Source: Synechococcus sp. Nb3U1 (lineage in GTDB: Bacteria; Cyanobacteriota; Cyanobacteriia; Thermostichales; Thermostichaceae). From it: DNA of 64,000 bases. Below are positions 26,780 through 34,941 of this stretch, piece by piece. The notes below the pieces were generated by a model. It made no database searches. It was not told the origin of the DNA and worked only from the letters and a program-made list of their open reading frames with translations. Position 1 is the first letter of the stretch. Every line of letters begins with the position of its first letter. Both the position numbers and the translations under genes were made by a program. The stretch is taken from assembly GCF_021533835.1 (NCBI RefSeq), contig NZ_JAKFYQ010000002.1, positions 496,001 through 560,000 of the forward strand, given 5' to 3'.

Positions 26780-29353
26780 ATGAGCGTTGAAATCCTAGCT
26801 TCTGATGTCCGGCCCAATCGAGATGCCCTGATCAATCGCATTACCAATCAAATCCGGCAATCTCTAGAGCTCAGCCAAATTTTGACCGCCACGGTGGCAG
26901 AATTAAGTTCCTTTCTAGGCACCGATCGGGTCAAGTTATACCGCTTTGATCCCGAGGGCCACGGCCAGGTGATCGCAGAGTCCATTCGCGAGGGCCGCCT
27001 CCCTTCGCTGTTGGGCTTGACGTTTCCGGCCAGCGATATTCCCCCTGAGGCCCGCCAACTGTTTCGCCACTCTCAGGTGCAGGTGATTGTGGATGTTGAG
27101 GCCCAGAGTCGCTCCATCAGCCAGCCTGAATATTTGACTTTATCCGCCAAGGTTCAGCCCTTACCGGATCACGAGGTACCTCAGCGACCTGTGGATCCCT
27201 GTCATGTTCATTACTTGAAATGTATGGGGGTAGCCTCCTCTTTGGCGATTCCCCTGATGCATCATCAGAACCTCTGGGGGTTATTGGTCTCCCATCATGC
27301 CGAACCGCGAGCTTACTCGAATGAGGAACTGCAGATTGTGCAGTTGGTGGCGGATCAGGTTTCCATTGCCATTGCTCAGGCAGAATTGCTGAAGCAAGCC
27401 CAACAAAAGGCCCAACAGGAGAGTTTGATCAATCAGATCGCGGCTCTTTTGCATTCTCCGGTTCACCCCAGTTCTACCTTGACGACCGTGCTAGAGCAGC
27501 TGACCGCGGGGTTACACGGGATTGGGGCTCGGTTACACCTATTCACCCCAGAGGGATCCACCCATAGTCACGGCCTACAGCCCCCAACAGGCTATGACGA
27601 TTGGCTGCGAGAACAGCTTCAGAAACAGAGCTTTCTGCCTGTACAGCAGGATCAGTCAGGACTGGCCAAAGTTTGGACCTTGTCGAACCTGAAGTCATGG
27701 CCCCACTTTTTGGAGTCAATCAATCAAACACCTATTCGTGGCTTGATCGTACTGCAGCTCAGTTGGAATGGCCGACAGATGGGTTGTCTGAGCGTATTTC
27801 GTGGGGCCGTGTATGTGGAAACCCAGTGGGCTGGGTATCGGGGCTCGGAGAGCTTTCAGTCAGGGGATCCCCGACAACGATTGCCCTGCATTTCTTTTGA
27901 GGCTTGGCGGGAGTTGAAAATTAATGAGTCTCTCTCTTGGTCGCCAGCGGATGTGGAATTGCTGAGTCGGGTTGGGGTTCATTTGGCCATGTCCATTGCC
28001 CAAAACCACCTCTATCAACAGATTCAAACCCTGAACATTCACCTCGAACAACAGGTGCAAGAACGGACGGCAGCCCTACAGCGCTCTTTGGAAATGGAAG
28101 CTCTCATTAAGCGGGTGACCGACCAAGTGCGGGATAGCTTGGATGAAGCACAGATTTTGCGGGCAGTGGTTCGGGAACTGGCCTTGGGATTGCCGATTGA
28201 GGGTTGTGATCTTTGCCTGTATGACCCAGTTGTAAGAGAAGCCACAGTTCGCTACGAGTACACCGCCTCGTTGCCTGCCGCAGGGGGGCTGACAATCTCA
28301 ATGGCTGAGCATCCAGCCCTTTACCAGCAACTGCAAGCGGGACAGATGACCCAGTTTTGTGATCTGCCAGGACAAGGCTTGATCCCTTCTCGGCAGGGGC
28401 TGGCGCTGTTGTTGTGTCCGTTGCGGGATGATCAGGGGGTGTTGGGGGATCTGTGGTTGGTGAAGGGTGCGCAGGGATCCGAACACAGCTTCGATGAGTT
28501 AGAAATGCAGTTGGTGCAGCAGGTGGCCAACCATTGCGCAATCGCCATTCGTCAGGCCCGCCTCTACCAAACCTCTCTAGAACAGGTGGAGGAGCTGGAG
28601 CGTCTTAACCAGCTTAAGGATGATTTCTTGAGCACCGTCTCGCATGAGCTGCGCACCCCGATCACCAACATGAAGATGGCCATTCACCTGCTCAAAAACA
28701 CCAAAAATCCTCAGAAGCGCTCCAATTATTTAATCGTTTTGGAAACCGAATGTGAGCGGGAAGCCGCGCTGGTGAACGATTTGTTAGATTTGCAGCGGCT
28801 GGAGCTAGGATCCAAGGCCTTAACTTTGGAAGAGCTGTCTTTGGCGGGGTGGTTACCCTCTTTGCTCTATCCCTTTTTGGAGCGGGCAGAGGCGGATCAG
28901 CAAGACCTACAGTGGCAAATCGATCCGGAGGTGGGCAAGGTGATCACGGATCAGGCCAGTCTGGCACGGGTGGTGCAAGAGCTGGTGAACAATGCCTGCA
29001 AATATACCCCTCCCGGACATCGCATTCAGGTGAAGGCGAAGCGTCTTGCCTCCAACCAAGTGCAAATTCAGGTGATCAACGAGGGGATCGAGATTCCCCT
29101 CAAGGAACAGGAGCACATTTTCGATAAGTTTTACCGGGTACCGAATGGGGATCCCTGGAAACGGGGGGGCACCGGGCTGGGCCTAGCTTTGGTGAAACAG
29201 TTGATGGAACGACTTAAGGGCAGTGTATCGGTGGAAAGTGGTCGTGGCAAAACCTGCTTTACGTTGGTGCTGCCCCAGGGATCCCTACCTGGGCAGACCC
29301 CACTTCCACCCCTGACCCGCAGTTATGTCCTGCCTGTGCGAGCCCGCCCATGA
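26780..29353 (+). CDS. PAS-less phytochrome histidine kinase (GAF-PHY-GAF-HisKA-HATPase)
   Basis: 857 residues. There is no N-terminal PAS domain. The bilin GAF domain (about 20-205) has TFPASDIPPEAR (Asp86) and DPCHVHYLKCMGV with the chromophore Cys141. A PHY domain (about 215-412) follows, with tongue motifs WAGYRG and PCISFEAW; the tongue Arg of the usual PRxSF is Cys370. A second GAF (about 440-595) precedes SHELRTP with phosphoacceptor His622 and an HATPase with NNACKYTPPG and GGTGLGLALVK. It resembles hot-spring SyA-/SyB-Cph1 red/far-red sensors, with an extra GAF. DUF309 overlaps its stop codon. No response regulator is adjacent. Confidence 0.9.
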   Translation: MSVEILASDVRPNRDALINRITNQIRQSLELSQILTATVAELSSFLGTDRVKLYRFDPEGHGQVIAESIREGRLPSLLGLTFPASDIPPEARQLFRHSQVQVIVDVEAQSRSISQPEYLTLSAKVQPLPDHEVPQRPVDPCHVHYLKCMGVASSLAIPLMHHQNLWGLLVSHHAEPRAYSNEELQIVQLVADQVSIAIAQAELLKQAQQKAQQESLINQIAALLHSPVHPSSTLTTVLEQLTAGLHGIGARLHLFTPEGSTHSHGLQPPTGYDDWLREQLQKQSFLPVQQDQSGLAKVWTLSNLKSWPHFLESINQTPIRGLIVLQLSWNGRQMGCLSVFRGAVYVETQWAGYRGSESFQSGDPRQRLPCISFEAWRELKINESLSWSPADVELLSRVGVHLAMSIAQNHLYQQIQTLNIHLEQQVQERTAALQRSLEMEALIKRVTDQVRDSLDEAQILRAVVRELALGLPIEGCDLCLYDPVVREATVRYEYTASLPAAGGLTISMAEHPALYQQLQAGQMTQFCDLPGQGLIPSRQGLALLLCPLRDDQGVLGDLWLVKGAQGSEHSFDELEMQLVQQVANHCAIAIRQARLYQTSLEQVEELERLNQLKDDFLSTVSHELRTPITNMKMAIHLLKNTKNPQKRSNYLIVLETECEREAALVNDLLDLQRLELGSKALTLEELSLAGWLPSLLYPFLERAEADQQDLQWQIDPEVGKVITDQASLARVVQELVNNACKYTPPGHRIQVKAKRLASNQVQIQVINEGIEIPLKEQEHIFDKFYRVPNGDPWKRGGTGLGLALVKQLMERLKGSVSVESGRGKTCFTLVLPQGSLPGQTPLPPLTRSYVLPVRARP

Positions 29354-29757
29354 TGGAGCCCAGCCCAGATCAACAAGATCGAGAGGATGTAGCGTTGCGA
29401 TTGGCTGCCGAGCAGTTTAATCGGGGCGAATTTTACGCCTGCCACGACAGCCTAGAAGCCCTGTGGATGGAGGCTATTGAACCGGAGCGGCGCTTTTATC
29501 AAGGGCTATTGCAGACGGCTGTGGCTTACTATCACTTCAACAAGGGCAACCGGCGCGGCTGCATGATCCTGCTGGGAGAAGCCAATGGCAAACTGGCGGA
29601 TTATTTGCCCACCTACGCCGGATGGGATGTGCTCTCTCTCTGGCGAGCCAACCAAAATAGTCTACGGCACCTGTCGCAACTGCCTGAGGGGGCTCCCTTG
29701 CCTTGTCTGGCTATCCCTACTCTGGGTTTACTCGAAAACAAGACTGGGAACCCTTAA
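29350..29757 (+). CDS. DUF309 family protein
   Basis: 135 residues; ATG overlaps the phytochrome stop (ATGA), so translation is probably coupled. FNRGEFYACHDSLEALWMEA and YQGLLQTAVAYYHFNKGNRRGC are the conserved DUF309 motifs (His/Glu-rich four-helix bundle). Function unknown; members are short cytosolic proteins common in cyanobacteria. It ends tail-to-tail with the 53-residue gene at 29754-29915, overlapping by four bases. Confidence 0.85.
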   Translation: MMEPSPDQQDREDVALRLAAEQFNRGEFYACHDSLEALWMEAIEPERRFYQGLLQTAVAYYHFNKGNRRGCMILLGEANGKLADYLPTYAGWDVLSLWRANQNSLRHLSQLPEGAPLPCLAIPTLGLLENKTGNP

Positions 29758-29915
29758 CGCTTAGGACGCCGGGTTTTACGCTCCACCTCATTGCGCCGCC
29801 GCCGATCCCGCCAATCGATAAAAGTGATATAGCCAACACCCAAGGTCACCGCGGCCAACAGCAAAAAGACGCTGCCGTAGGCGATTTGGGTGACGAGGGG
29901 AAGCTCGGTTTCCAT
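29754..29915 (-). CDS. 53-residue single-span membrane protein, possibly NdhP-like
   Basis: Starts at the ATG 29913-29915 and ends with TAA at 29754-29756; the frame is too short for ordinary gene calls. One membrane span (about 14-34) is followed by a YITFIDWRDRRRR motif and a basic tail. This layout, a single helix plus a WRDRRR stop-transfer, is that of small photosynthetic-complex subunits, and I weakly recall NDH-1 subunit P having it. It lies 51 bp downstream of petN in the same direction, which supports a thylakoid role. Confidence 0.55.
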   Translation of the reverse strand: METELPLVTQIAYGSVFLLLAAVTLGVGYITFIDWRDRRRRNEVERKTRRPKR

Positions 29916-29948
29916 GTCACTCTCAAGGGGTATCCCTACTGATTACCA

Positions 29949-29972
29949 GATCGATTACATGATCGATTACAT
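29949..29972. repeat. 12-bp tandem duplication at the petN stop
   Basis: GATCGATTACAT is present twice in direct tandem (29949-29960 and 29961-29972). The right unit contains the stop codon and last Met of petN; the duplication thus repeats Met-stop in frame and leaves the protein length unchanged. Confidence 0.9.
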
Positions 29973-30056
29973 GCCGTTGCGGCCCCAGACTACGAGGGCA
30001 ATCGAGAGAACGAAGAAGGAGGGAATCGCAATCCAGCCGAGGGTGATGATGTCCAT
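29967..30056 (-). CDS. petN: Cytochrome b6f complex subunit PetN
   Basis: 29 codons from ATG 30054-30056: [14 protein letters not shown], then a [14 protein letters not shown] ending, almost the consensus PetN sequence. It forms one transmembrane helix in the cytochrome b6f complex of the thylakoid. It is too short for standard ORF listing and would easily be missed. The stop TAA (29967-29969) lies within a 12-base tandem repeat (29949-29972). The 53-residue gene follows on the same strand. Confidence 0.95.
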   Translation of the reverse strand: MDIITLGWIAIPSFFVLSIALVVWGRNGM

Positions 30057-30238
30057 GGGTTAGCTGAGCACAAGTACAAAGTGGTCTTAAGGTGATCTCA
30101 TTGTACGGGATGGGATCCCTTGCCGATCACGTCAGAGGGATGGAGTCCTTTGTGCATCGACGAGCACCTTTCAGCGGCTCCGGCTGGCTAAAGTGGGGGT
30201 AGGCCAAAAACTCCAGAGCTGAACGAGGTGGGCTCCCG

Positions 30239-30493
30239 ATGGTACTGGAAATGTTGCCGCTGATCGCCGCTGTCATTATTGCTGCCTTTCTGCTGTTTTT
30301 TTGGGTCCGGGTGATTCGAGATGCCATCTGGACGACGGTAGGGATCGTGATCATCCTGGCGGTGCTGTTTGTGGTCTTCAATATCGGCCCACGGCAGGTG
30401 CTCCAGGAGTTACGGGATCCCTTTGCTTTTCTAGAACGGGTGTGGGATGTGATCATCGGCTGGTTTAAAGCCCTCTTCCGGACGGTATCATAA
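30239..30493 (+). CDS. Small membrane protein, unknown
   Basis: 84 residues with two hydrophobic segments (about 6-23 and 30-48) and an amphipathic tail ending VWDVIIGWFKALFRTVS. The family is not recognised. It is followed 23 bp later by the START-like gene on the same strand, so the two may form an operon. A long open frame on the other strand covers the same bases but has no family features. Confidence 0.55.
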   Translation: MVLEMLPLIAAVIIAAFLLFFWVRVIRDAIWTTVGIVIILAVLFVVFNIGPRQVLQELRDPFAFLERVWDVIIGWFKALFRTVS

Positions 30494-30516
30494 GGCCAGC
30501 TTTCACGACCTTGCCC

Positions 30517-31083
30517 ATGCCCTCTGACCCCGAATGGCTCGCCCCTAGTCCGCCAATGGATCCCGAAGGAGAAGACCCTGGGCCGGAAGAGGGGATCCCG
30601 ATTCCTGAAGATATTCAGATTCAGGTGGTGGATTTGGGGGAGCGTCGCCGCCAGCTTCAGGGCAGCGTCCACATTCCTGTCGAGCGAGAACGCATTTGGC
30701 AGGTTCTGACCGATTACAACCGTCTGGCAGAATTTATTCCCAATTTGGTGGAAAGTCGGGTCATTGGCAATGACAATGGCCGCAAGTTGGTACGCCAAGT
30801 GGGATCCCAAAAGGTCTTATTTGCGCAGTTTTCCGCCACAGTGGTACTGGCCATTGAGGAGGTTTTTCCCCACCAGGTACGCTTTCAAAAAACACAGGGA
30901 GACTTTCTCATTTTCGAGGGATTCTGGGATCTCGCCGATTTGATGACCCAACAAACGTTGCTTACCTATCACTTGCAGGTCAAACCTCCACGTAGGATGC
31001 CCATTGGCATGGTGGAACGGCGTATCCGTCAAGATTTGGCCGTTAACCTGCAAGCCATTCGAGAGCGATCCCTGAGTTTGTGA
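30517..31083 (+). CDS. SRPBCC/START-like (polyketide cyclase-type) protein
   Basis: 188 residues from the ATG at 30517; a TTG two codons earlier is possible. A Pro/Glu-rich, acidic N-terminal 35 residues is followed by the START-like fold: GSVHIPVERERIWQVLTDYNRLAEFIPNLVESRV, then a middle sheet and VERRIRQDLAVNLQAIRERS as the long C-terminal helix. In cyanobacteria and plastids this group binds lipophilic or tetrapyrrole ligands; the ligand here is unknown. It probably shares a transcript with the upstream membrane protein. Confidence 0.8.
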   Translation: MPSDPEWLAPSPPMDPEGEDPGPEEGIPIPEDIQIQVVDLGERRRQLQGSVHIPVERERIWQVLTDYNRLAEFIPNLVESRVIGNDNGRKLVRQVGSQKVLFAQFSATVVLAIEEVFPHQVRFQKTQGDFLIFEGFWDLADLMTQQTLLTYHLQVKPPRRMPIGMVERRIRQDLAVNLQAIRERSLSL

Positions 31084-31253
31084 ATCCCGTTGTGGCTGTA
31101 GCCCTTTTCCCACACAACTTCTGATAGAGGGTTTGGCGGGGCTACCCCAGAGGTGCCTAGCAATAGGGATCCCTTGGGCTCAAATCCACAAATCTTTCCA
31201 TTCCAAATTGGGGTGAAGTGCCAGAGTGGAGAAAGAGGCGGTTAGGGAGAGGG

Positions 31254-32636
31254 ATGATGGGGCAAGGTAGTCAGTCGGGACAACTGGTCAGCCTTAACCC
31301 CGCGACAGGGGAGGTCTTGGGCCGTTACCCAGTTTTGAACTCCCAGCAGATTCAAACCTGCATCGCGAAAGCTCATGAGCAGTTTCAGAGTTATCGCCGG
31401 ATCCCGTTTGCCCAGCGGGCTGCCTGGATGGGGCGAGTGGCGGAGATCTTGCTGGAGCGCAAAGCCGAGTTTGGCCGCCTGATCACCCTAGAAATGGGCA
31501 AAACCCTAGCCTCGGCCATCGCTGAAGTGGAGAAGTCTGCCTGGGTTTGCCGGTACTATGCCGAAACAGCAGAAGGATTTCTGGCGGAGCAACCGATCCC
31601 CAGTGATGCCAGCCGCAGCGGGATCCGCTACCAACCCTTGGGGGTGATCTTGGCGGTGATGCCCTGGAACTTCCCCTTTTGGCAGGTGTTTCGCTGTGCG
31701 GCTCCAGCACTGATGGCGGGTAATACGCTCTTGCTCAAACATGCTTCCAATGTGCCCCAATCGGCTTTGAGCCTGGAGGCGATCTTCCAGGAAGCAGGAT
31801 TTCCGCAAGGGGCCTTCCAAACTCTGTTGATTGGGGCGGCCCAGGTGGCGGAAGTGGTGGCGGATGAACGGGTGCGGGGGGCCGCCCTCACGGGTAGCGA
31901 AGCCGCCGGATCCAGTTTGGCCCGTTTGGCTGGTCAACACTTGAAAAAGACTGTGCTGGAATTGGGGGGGAGCGATCCCTTCATTGTTTTGCCCAGTGCC
32001 GATCTACAAGCGGCAGTCTCCACAGCCGTGGCCGCTCGTTTGATTAGCAATGGCCAATCCTGCATCGCCGCCAAACGATTTATTTTGCACAGCGCCATCG
32101 CGGAATCCTTTGCCTCCGCCATGACCGAGCGATTTCGCCAGCTTAAGGTGGGGGATCCCCTCGATCCTGCAACCGAAGTAGGGCCTTTGGCCACCCCGAG
32201 CATTGTGCAGGAAGTGGAGGAGCAGGTGCAGGCTTTGGTGCAGGCGGGGGCTCAAGTACGGGTTGGCGGATCCCCGCTGGGGGGCAATTTCTATCCACCG
32301 ACCGTCTTGAGCGAGATCCCTGTAGAGCATCCGGTGGCCCAGCAGGAGGTGTTTGGCCCGGTGGCGCTGCTGTTTGAAGTGCCGGATGTGGAGGCGGCGA
32401 TACGCTTAGCCAATAGCACCCCGTTTGGGCTGGGAGCTAGCGCTTGGACCACCGACCCAGCCGAGCAGGAGCGCTTGCTGGCGGAGATCGAGGCGGGATC
32501 CGTCTTTATTAACGGCCTGGTCAAGTCCGACCCGCGCTTGCCCTTTGGGGGCATCAAACGCTCCGGCTATGGACGGGAACTCAGCCGAGAAGGGATCCTG
32601 GAATTTGTTAATATCAAAACTTTTTGGATGCAGTAA
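31254..32636 (+). CDS. gabD: Succinate-semialdehyde dehydrogenase, NADP-type aldehyde dehydrogenase
   Basis: 460 residues from the ATG at 31254, eight bases after GGAGA; the frame is open further upstream. VMPWNFPFWQVFRCAAPALMAGN is the cofactor-binding hallmark, VLELGGSDPFIVLP holds the catalytic Glu and NGQSCIAAKRF the catalytic Cys. In cyanobacteria this ALDH branch acts with 2-oxoglutarate decarboxylase to bridge the TCA cycle, oxidising succinic semialdehyde to succinate. The decarboxylase gene is not in the window. The S4 gene starts at its stop codon (TAATG). Confidence 0.88.
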   Translation: MMGQGSQSGQLVSLNPATGEVLGRYPVLNSQQIQTCIAKAHEQFQSYRRIPFAQRAAWMGRVAEILLERKAEFGRLITLEMGKTLASAIAEVEKSAWVCRYYAETAEGFLAEQPIPSDASRSGIRYQPLGVILAVMPWNFPFWQVFRCAAPALMAGNTLLLKHASNVPQSALSLEAIFQEAGFPQGAFQTLLIGAAQVAEVVADERVRGAALTGSEAAGSSLARLAGQHLKKTVLELGGSDPFIVLPSADLQAAVSTAVAARLISNGQSCIAAKRFILHSAIAESFASAMTERFRQLKVGDPLDPATEVGPLATPSIVQEVEEQVQALVQAGAQVRVGGSPLGGNFYPPTVLSEIPVEHPVAQQEVFGPVALLFEVPDVEAAIRLANSTPFGLGASAWTTDPAEQERLLAEIEAGSVFINGLVKSDPRLPFGGIKRSGYGRELSREGILEFVNIKTFWMQ

Positions 32637-32899
32637 TGGCAGAGCGGACGGAACCTGCGGACTCCACCCCGGCGGGTCCCTCTGGTGCACCCTTTATCAA
32701 GCTGGATCAGTTCCTGAAGCTAGCGGGAGTCGTCTCCACAGGCGGGCAGGCGAAACAGTTGATCCTGGCGGGGCAGGTACGGGTGAACGGCCAAGTGGAA
32801 ACCCGAAGAGGGCGCAAGTTGCGCTTTGGGGACGAAGTGGTAGTGCTGGGGCAACTTTGGCAGGTGCGCCGGGATCAGGAGGGGGATCCGGTGAACTAG
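32636..32899 (+). CDS. S4-domain RNA-binding protein (YaaA/RluB-like)
   Basis: 87 residues from the ATG at 32636, one base inside the stop of the upstream gene (TAATG), which decides the start. IKLDQFLKLAGVVSTGGQAKQLILAGQVRVNGQVETRRGRKL is a single S4 RNA-binding domain, ending with DEVVVLG. YaaA-type S4 proteins are small RNA binders; the partner is unknown. Translational coupling with succinate-semialdehyde dehydrogenase is likely, but a shared function is not obvious. Confidence 0.85.
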   Translation: MAERTEPADSTPAGPSGAPFIKLDQFLKLAGVVSTGGQAKQLILAGQVRVNGQVETRRGRKLRFGDEVVVLGQLWQVRRDQEGDPVN

Positions 32900-32953
32900 A
32901 GGCATCAAGAAGGCAACCCACTCAATCTCAATGCAATCTCACTCAATGCAATC

Positions 32954-33481
32954 TCAATGGAACGGGATCAACAACAGCATGGCCAAGGCCCCGACTCCTC
33001 CCGCGGCCAAAAATTGCCACTCCAACCCCCACACCAGGCAAACGATACCGGCCAAAATCTGGATCCCAGCGGTGATCCAATAGGGGCGGCGGGGCGGATC
33101 CACTGTGCCATTGAGCCAATGGCCCAGGCCCATTTGAAACAGCCAAAACACCCCCAAATACTGGCCGAGGGACACCAGAGCAGTACGACCAACAAACGGC
33201 AACACCGAGAAAACCATGCCCAGGGCGATCACCAGCGTCCAGACCAAGCCGACAAAATAAAGATGGGCCAATCCGGCGGCCCGAAACTCCGGCAAACTCG
33301 TCTGCCGCACCATGTAGCCCAACCCCAGCAAGGAAATGACCAACCACAGCCAGTTGATGCTGGCCTCCTGGTGAAACTGGGTGGCCGCGAACCCAATCAA
33401 CAACAAAACTGCCCAAACCAGGTACACCCGCCGACAGATGTTCCAAAAGGGGGCAGGGGATGCCAGTGTTTCCGTTTGCAT
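32954..33481 (-). CDS. Polytopic membrane protein, unknown
   Basis: 175 residues from ATG 33479-33481, with GAGGT upstream. Five to six hydrophobic segments are visible (about 16-31, 43-60, 69-93, 101-119, 130-146 and 152-170). Family not recognised. It begins 10 bp after the cupredoxin gene, so the two form an operon and it may be a membrane partner in copper handling or electron transfer. Several overlapping frames on both strands here are shadows. Confidence 0.6.
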   Translation of the reverse strand: MQTETLASPAPFWNICRRVYLVWAVLLLIGFAATQFHQEASINWLWLVISLLGLGYMVRQTSLPEFRAAGLAHLYFVGLVWTLVIALGMVFSVLPFVGRTALVSLGQYLGVFWLFQMGLGHWLNGTVDPPRRPYWITAGIQILAGIVCLVWGLEWQFLAAGGVGALAMLLLIPFH

Positions 33482-33491
33482 GGCTAATACC

Positions 33492-33887
33492 TCATTCCAC
33501 AACGACAATACGACCCACCATGCTGGGGTGGATATCGCAGAAGTACTCCTGGATCCCAGCCACCTCGAACATCACCTCTTTACTCTCGTTCCGCCGCAAC
33601 CGCCCTGTCCCCTGAAATTGCGCCCCTTCTAAGGGGGTGGCGGTATGGGGGGTAGAGTCCTCATTGGTAAAGGTGACGGTGCCGCCTCGCTTCAGGGTGA
33701 CCTCCGGGGGCAGGTATTGAAACCCGCGAATGATCACCTCTGCCTCCGAGACTGCCGCTGTTGCTTCAACAGGATCCCCCCCTGCCAGCGAACTTATCTG
33801 TCGCCAGCGATCCACTGCCAAGATTGCCCCCACATTGAGCAGGGATCCCACTCCGGTCAGCAGCAGCAAACGCCGCGTCATGGGCAT
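33492..33887 (-). CDS. Exported cupredoxin-like copper protein
   Basis: 131 residues from ATG 33885-33887 after GGAGA. An N-terminal Arg-Arg hydrophobic segment (5-22) acts as signal or anchor. The mature domain has VTLKRGGTVTFTNEDSTPHTATP (copper His in PHTA) and EYFCDIHPSMVG (Cys, His and Met ligands), the complete type 1 site of a plastocyanin/azurin-like fold. It is therefore a periplasmic or lumenal copper electron carrier or copper-binding protein. It is first in an operon with the membrane protein downstream. Confidence 0.88.
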   Translation of the reverse strand: MPMTRRLLLLTGVGSLLNVGAILAVDRWRQISSLAGGDPVEATAAVSEAEVIIRGFQYLPPEVTLKRGGTVTFTNEDSTPHTATPLEGAQFQGTGRLRRNESKEVMFEVAGIQEYFCDIHPSMVGRIVVVE

Positions 33888-34051
33888 AGTGTCTTCTCCG
33901 CACAAGTAAAGAAGAGAACAATTGGGTCAATGGCCCAAGTCAACAACGACGGTGACCCTCCGGGTTGTCCGGTTCTCGCAGGGTGACCATAGGACAATCC
34001 CCAAGATCCAAAGCTCAACGGAAGACTTGGGGATCCTCGCCGATACCAACC

Positions 34052-34738
34052 TTAAACCTTCAAAATCCAGCGTTCCCGGGTGTCGGCACTGACGAAGGGA
34101 GAGGGCACCACCAAAATGCTGGAGTCGAGGCTGTTAAAGACGGCCCGGATTGCTGTAGCATGGGCAACTTCATTGGGGCCAATGGTGCTGGCGGCAGCCA
34201 CCAAGTCTTTGTTGGACAGTTGGCTGAAGGCATCGTTGTAGGCCAGAGCCGCATCAAATTCTAGAGCTAGGGCCAGCTTGGCGATATTGGCATCGGAATC
34301 GAGATTGCCTTCTTGGTCATCAATATAGGTGGAGAGGTCGTAGCTATCGCGGGCTGGGGCCGGGGTTCCGCCCAACTGCCGAACAGCGCCCACTAGGAGA
34401 TCGCGGTGTTGCTCGTGATCTTTGAGGCTCTTGGTGGCCACATCCAACACCACCTTACCGACATCGGTGCTGCTCAACTTGCCGGCGGCAGTTTTGTAGG
34501 CCCAGATGGCCTGTTGTTCCAGGTCAATGGCAGCGTTGAGAATAGCAATATCGGCATTGGATTGGGCAGCGCTGGGCAGGCTACGCAACCCAATTGCTCC
34601 CCCCACGCCTGCAAGCAATCCGGTTAGCAAGAGGTTGCGGCGGGAGGTGCTGGGATGATCCCAAAAGGATCCCATCCCGCTGACGCGATCGGCAACAAGG
34701 CGGGGCAAGGCCAATGAGGGTTTTGAAGGCTTCATCAT
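34052..34738 (-). CDS. Exported ferritin-like-domain protein
   Basis: 228 residues. A long N-region with STSRRNLLLTGLLAGVGGAIG (about 31-51) looks like a twin-arginine signal. The mature part is a four-helix ferritin-like domain with DLEQQAIWAYKTA and KDHEQHRDLLVGA in the first pair and LEFDAALAYNDAF and PNEVAHATAIRAVF in the second, supplying Glu/His metal ligands. It belongs to the desiccation-related/ferritin-like secreted group. A role in metal binding or oxidative stress is inferred. The cupredoxin gene follows 164 bp later on the same strand. Confidence 0.82.
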   Translation of the reverse strand: MMKPSKPSLALPRLVADRVSGMGSFWDHPSTSRRNLLLTGLLAGVGGAIGLRSLPSAAQSNADIAILNAAIDLEQQAIWAYKTAAGKLSSTDVGKVVLDVATKSLKDHEQHRDLLVGAVRQLGGTPAPARDSYDLSTYIDDQEGNLDSDANIAKLALALEFDAALAYNDAFSQLSNKDLVAAASTIGPNEVAHATAIRAVFNSLDSSILVVPSPFVSADTRERWILKV

Positions 34739-34941
34739 CGAAAGTCTCCTGTCTTGAAGAATGGCATTGGAACAACCGTGGGGGCCTGTGCAATCCCCCC
34801 TCTGAGCCCGGTCTGATGAGAATACGCCGTTCTTGCTACTTCGGATGCCTAGGGATCCCTTTGAATCTCAACTTGCCACGCTTGCTGCGCTATTTTGAGA
34901 GCGATGCTGGTTTGAGATCTATGCTCGGTAAGGGGTGAGGG

